From NCBI GenBank assembly GCA_029945375.1, contig CM057068.1:916233-980232 (forward strand): 64,000 nt of DNA. Reading direction: 5' to 3'. The notes under the pieces are model-generated. The model had not been told where the DNA came from and did not search any database. It saw only the letters and a program-made list of their open reading frames with translations. Shown piece after piece: positions 60,476-64,000 of the stretch. Origin of the DNA: Agaricus subrufescens (Eukaryota; Basidiomycota; Agaricomycetes; Agaricales; Agaricaceae). The translations under genes and the position numbers were made by a program. Within the stretch, counting starts at the first letter, position 1. Every line of letters begins with the position of its first letter.

Positions 60476-61191
60476 ACTGAAGGCAAGATAGAAACTTGGT
60501 CTAATCAAGGACATCTTATCAACAGATTGATCAGTGGAGGATGGGTCTTGAGGGTTCCTGGACTAGGGCCTAGGGTTGGAACTTTGTTAGCCAATGAAGA
60601 GTGAGAGATTAGACAAGTGTGAGGATCAGTTGAGGAGACTGAATGGTTGAGACTGTTGATTGGTGGAGAAGGATGAGTCAAGGAGACTATACCCATTCAG
60701 TATTGGATATGGACTTGGTTATTTGTTTCATATTTGTTTATTTTGTCTCAGTTTTTTATTGTGTATCATATATAGTCACCAGTCAAGGACAAGGTTTGGA
60801 ATCAAATCTTTGCCCAAGCACTGTGCAAGTGAAATCAAGTTTGGTTAAACTTTGCAGCATTCTAAGCATTTCTTAAGTTCTTTCTTGACTTGGAAGGTCT
60901 TGTGTTCTGCTTGAGAGAGTATCTTCACTGGTCTAATAGGATCACAATAGCATTCAAGCTAGCTTGGCTTGTCTTGCAGTCTGCCTCAAAGCATGAAGGC
61001 AGGTCAAGGCTCTCCAAGTTTGTTGAGGCATCACTAGGGTGGACTTGCTACCCCTCCTAGATAGTTGCCTAACCCATCCTATTGAGGACAGTCGTCACAA
61101 CCTTAGCCACTTGTCATGAAGGTTCTAATCAAAATGGCATAGGTCTGGAAGAGATCTCTATTCAGTCAAGACTTGTTTCACATTTCTATTC
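60476..61191 (+). repeat. Older LTR copy, right part
   Basis: Continuation of 53859-54941 after the Ulp1-DDE insertion, matching 58626-59340 of the younger copy up to CACATTTCTATTC. Beyond that point the two copies part. Relative to the younger copy, CGAG, GCG and TCG words read CAAG, GCA/GTG and TCA/TTG. Confidence 0.85.
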
Positions 61192-61527
61192 CAATGATGG
61201 CTGTTATATATATAGGAGAGGTGGCTGTGCTAATTTTCATGTTTGTTGATTGTGGCTGTGCTGAATTTCCCTCTCAATCAACAAAGTCAGGTGACTTTGT
61301 TCAACCTTGACTGAGACAGATAAAAGGGTTGCAATAGACTTTTGTCAGGAAATTGCCTATAACTCCATCAATATTGAGTATTACATAACGATATACATAT
61401 TGTGGGAAAGCACAGAAGCAGGGCTATCGGATGGTACCACTCACGTAACTCCATGGTTAATAGGTCCCACGCTATAGCGGTATCTTTGAAGGGGTGCCAA
61501 ACATTGCAACCCTTTTGTCTATCACTG

Positions 61528-62594
61528 TACAAGGTAAATTTACCCACTCACATCAACTAGGGCCTTTGGCTCCATAGCTATGACAGAGCATCAGTTGCTC
61601 ACAACTCCCCCCTGTGTGCTTGTCTTGTATGCACCATCACCAATCATGCCCCAATTGGAAGTTATCACAATCAATTCTTCCCAAACCTCCCCTTCAAACT
61701 GTGTCTGTGCAGCAATGCACCAAAGACAAGAAGCCTTATCCTCAATGTCTGTCCACTATTTGCAAGGCAGGCAGACCATTATTCCATCAATGGTATTGAA
61801 TTGATCAAGGGACTCATTCCTTTCCTTACCAACAATCCTAAAGTGTTTGCCTTCAAAGATGAATTGGAGCTTACACACATACTGAGGATTGCTGAACCCA
61901 ACTGGGAAGACTACTGTAAAGAGGTCTATCACCAATGGGATGAGGAGAACAAGGCAAGGAAAGAAAAGAAACTTCCTTTGCTAATGGGTAATATTTTCTA
62001 TCATGAGACGAAAAATTCACTATTTGAAGTTGTCTGGGAGCACAATGAGTGGGGTAGAGTATTCTTTGACTTGTTGATGAAGATGGTTCCAGTTTCTCAG
62101 AAGGACATTGCTGTGAAGAGGATGAAGGACAGTGTTTCTTTATTTCTCATTCTTCATCATTTTCTTCTATGCATTTCACTCAGTGTACTTGTATCAGAAA
62201 CATCGTGTTTGTTTTTCATTTTCATTTCTCATATGGCATTGACCTTGTCTGCCAGATACATTTCTTGTGGGCATCTGTTGTCTCAGTCTCCATGTAATCC
62301 CTTGCCCTGGGAGAGGTAGTGTACAGGTGATGTAAAGTATGGGGAATGCATTATGGCACCCTTAAGGTTGATATTGAAATATATCCCATTGATTACAAAA
62401 AAAAAAAGAAGCTAAAACAACAATACAAAGAGATTGCTCACTTGTGGACAAGTATAAGAAGCCAAAGACTTCTAAGTCGTCCACAGGCAAGTTCAACATG
62501 TGCTGACTAATCTATCATGTGAGCGGAATTGTCTGCTGTACTCTAAGTCAGGATATACACAAAACAAATTAACCAGTCACTCTAATAGCATGAC
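61528..62594. other. Transposon debris with a poly(A)-type tail
   Basis: An open plus-strand frame at 61801-62319 contains FLTNNPKVFAFKDELELTHI and EVVWEHNEWGRVFFDLLMKM, which look like former coding sequence but match nothing I know. At 62379-62408 the stretch ends CATTGATTAC followed by an A run, the same 3' terminus as the insertion at 62961-63646, with about 60 bp of weaker similarity before it. I read it as a second, older copy of that non-LTR-like family with unknown 5' end. Confidence 0.45.
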
Positions 62595-64000
62595 TTAACT
62601 GAATGCTTGGGGCATTCTAACACTCCCTGCTGGAGATGGCTCTGAAGTGATAGGAGACTTAGGAGAGCTGGGAGGGCCAGCAAATGACGGAACAGCATCA
62701 AGTTGAGCTCTAGAAGTGCCAGGGAAGTACCTTTCATTGAATTCTGCCCTTTTGGAGATGATTGAACACTTTGTGACTGGGTTATAGAACTTCCAGCCCT
62801 TGTAGTCAGTTGGATAACCTATGAAAATGCATTTTTCATAGTGAGGCTGAAGAGAATCACATTTATCTTGTTGTATATGGACATAGGCAGTGCACCCCCA
62901 TACTCAGAGGTGGGAAACATTGGGCTTTCACTTATAGAACACCTGGAAGGGAGTAGAACCTTAGGGCAGCTTATCCAACACCAAGTGCACATCATGCATA
63001 CTTCCACTCACTCTGATTCATGTGTCGCATGAATCAACATCTCTGACACCACCACAGGCATCAATGCTTGTACATTTATTGGCCAGAAGGTTTCTGTCTC
63101 TGGAACCTTGTGCCACATTCAGGGTGCTCACCCCCACTCCGGCTCTGTCTGATGTCAATGATGCCATCAATGGGGCCACCACACCAACCAGTATTGCTGA
63201 CAAGGCATCCACTGTGCTCTATGTGGTGGACCTCACACTGAATCCAACCATTCAACATTGGTGTGTCAACTGCATTGCTTTGAAGTGCGCAAAGGTAAAT
63301 CATTCCACAATGGACACAAAGTGTCCATTCTGGAAACATTGCTTCAACTGGGCCTGGCTTTACTGCCATTTCCCTTGCATTTAGAGGCAGGGTAGGTTCT
63401 TCTCTTACTTCACATTATGATGGCCTTTCATAGTTGTTCTTTTATTCTCTACAGCCTTCATGATTAGTTTTTTATTTATGTCAAGCAGTTGACCATGTCC
63501 TGTGGATATGAGAACAAAGGTTTGTGCATGTTGTTCTGGGCTTAATGTATACTGCCAAGGGTTGAAAGGCAGGGAAACACATTGTGGCATCCCATGTATG
63601 AGTTTGAATTTGAAACAATTCACATTGATTACAAAAAAAAAAAAAAGGGAGTAGAACCAGGGAGAGACAAGGTAGGAAGCCTATTCCACACATGCACCAT
63701 AGAGGAGATGTATTCACCCCAGAAACTCAGAGACAATTTTGACTCAGAGAGCATGGCTGTGATCCTTTCCCCTATAGTTCTGTCAGCCCTTTCAGCTAGA
63801 CCATTCTGCTGAGGCCTGTTGCAAGTAGAATGCCTCCTATCAATGCCACACTGCTCAGTGAACTTCAGGAAGGCTTTAGACATGTATTCACCACCTTTAT
63901 TGTTGTGTAGAGTGCACATTTTGACTCCTAGTTGGTTTTCAGCCCAAGATTTATAGATTTTGAACACTTCAAAGGCCTCAGGCTTGCTTTTCAGCAGATA
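62595..64000 (-). pseudogene. Ty1/copia integrase fragment, split by an insertion
   Basis: Runs off the right edge. From 64000 to 63659 the minus strand gives integrase core sequence: CTLHNNKGGEYMSKAFLKF, GIDRRHSTCNRPQQNGLAER, LSFWGEYISSMVHVWNRLPT. After the insertion at 62961-63646 the frame resumes with FYK(TGA)KPNVSHL(TGA)VWGC, then HYEKCIFIGYPTDYKGWKFY and RAEFNERYFPGTSRAQLDAV, stopping at 62595. The TGA codons at 62928-62930 and 62904-62906 break it. No reverse transcriptase follows inside the window, so this copy is truncated. Confidence 0.85.
62961..63646 (+). mobile_element. Poly(A)-tailed non-LTR insertion with 12-bp target duplication
   Basis: 686 bp ending CATTGATTAC plus about 14 A, flanked by a perfect direct repeat GGGAGTAGAACC (62949-62960 and 63647-63658). 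Removing it and one repeat restores the copia frame, so the borders are certain. Inside, an open frame (63022-63384) ends with CVNCIALKCAKVNHSTMDTK followed by CPFWKH, resembling the zinc-knuckle end of LINE ORF1 proteins. Tail, duplication length and content fit a 5'-truncated LINE or a LINE-mobilised element. Confidence 0.85.

Larger units (their letters stand above)
53047..61527. mobile_element. Possible outer Tc1/mariner-type element bounded by inverted repeats
   Basis: About 53047-53108 (GTAACAAACAAAGGGGTTGC ... CACCCCTTCAAAGATACTGC) is the inverted repeat of about 61465-61527, which on the minus strand reads AGTGATAGACAAAAGGGTTG ... CACCCCTTCAAAGATACCGC. The right end is followed by TA. 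Such GGGTTGCAA-containing ends with TA duplications fit Tc1/mariner elements. If they are one element, everything between them was nested into it. Two independent, oppositely oriented remnants are an equally simple explanation. No transposase belonging to it was found. Confidence 0.4.

Noticed and set aside
58655..60876. Paired 60-77-codon frames such as those starting near 58810 and 60643
   Set aside because: They repeat because the LTR is repeated, and they carry no constraint; they are frames within LTR sequence.

Overview
This window looks like chromosomal DNA of a basidiomycete fungus, probably a mushroom-forming Agaricomycete. The genes are dense, lie on both strands and are cut by many 45-65 bp introns, and the protein families and transposon families are those seen in that group. 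No rRNA, tRNA or CRISPR array was recognised. Gene models below were spliced by eye from reading frames, GT-AG (sometimes GC-AG) borders and conserved protein motifs, so exon borders of the less conserved genes are approximate.

Positions 1-38850 are a gene-rich arm. In order: a left-truncated auxilin/Swa2-like clathrin-uncoating cofactor (-), a broken C-terminal fragment of a conserved basidiomycete protein (-), an unresolved open frame, adenosylhomocysteinase (-, 12 exons, 430 aa), a divergent small conserved gene (+), a conserved unknown protein (+), a KAR5/Tht1-type nuclear-fusion protein (+), a CCCH/RRM/RBR E3 ligase (+), a Ser/Pro/His-rich protein (-) and a 973-aa acidic nuclear-type protein (+) sharing a 114-bp promoter, a DUF3433 membrane protein (+), a delta-12-type fatty acid desaturase (-), a secreted GPI-anchored-type protein (+), a 161-aa acidic protein (+), the tRNA m5C methyltransferase Trm4/Ncl1 (+) and the mismatch repair ATPase MSH2 (+).

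Positions 38902-64000 are almost entirely transposable elements. A 6.6-kb CACTA-type DNA transposon with a 3-bp TTA duplication sits 51 bp after the MSH2 stop. Eleven bases beyond its TTA duplication is a 6.9-kb Ty3/gypsy chromovirus with 294-bp LTRs, a CAAGG duplication and extra ORFs between pol and the 3' LTR. Then comes a nested pile-up: an LTR copy split by a Tc1/pogo-type transposon that encodes an Ulp1-like protease joined to a DDE transposase, which is itself interrupted by another copy of the same LTR, with two MITEs nearby. The right end holds a Ty1/copia integrase fragment split by a poly(A)-tailed insertion with a 12-bp target duplication.

The most striking cross-cutting signal is that the transposons decay mainly by CpG transition. 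All 12 in-frame stops inside the chromovirus gag-pol are TGA, mostly where family alignments expect arginine, and 11 of 12 LTR-LTR differences are explained by loss of a CpG. The candidate for an under-described system is the Ulp1-DDE transposon at 54944-60473.
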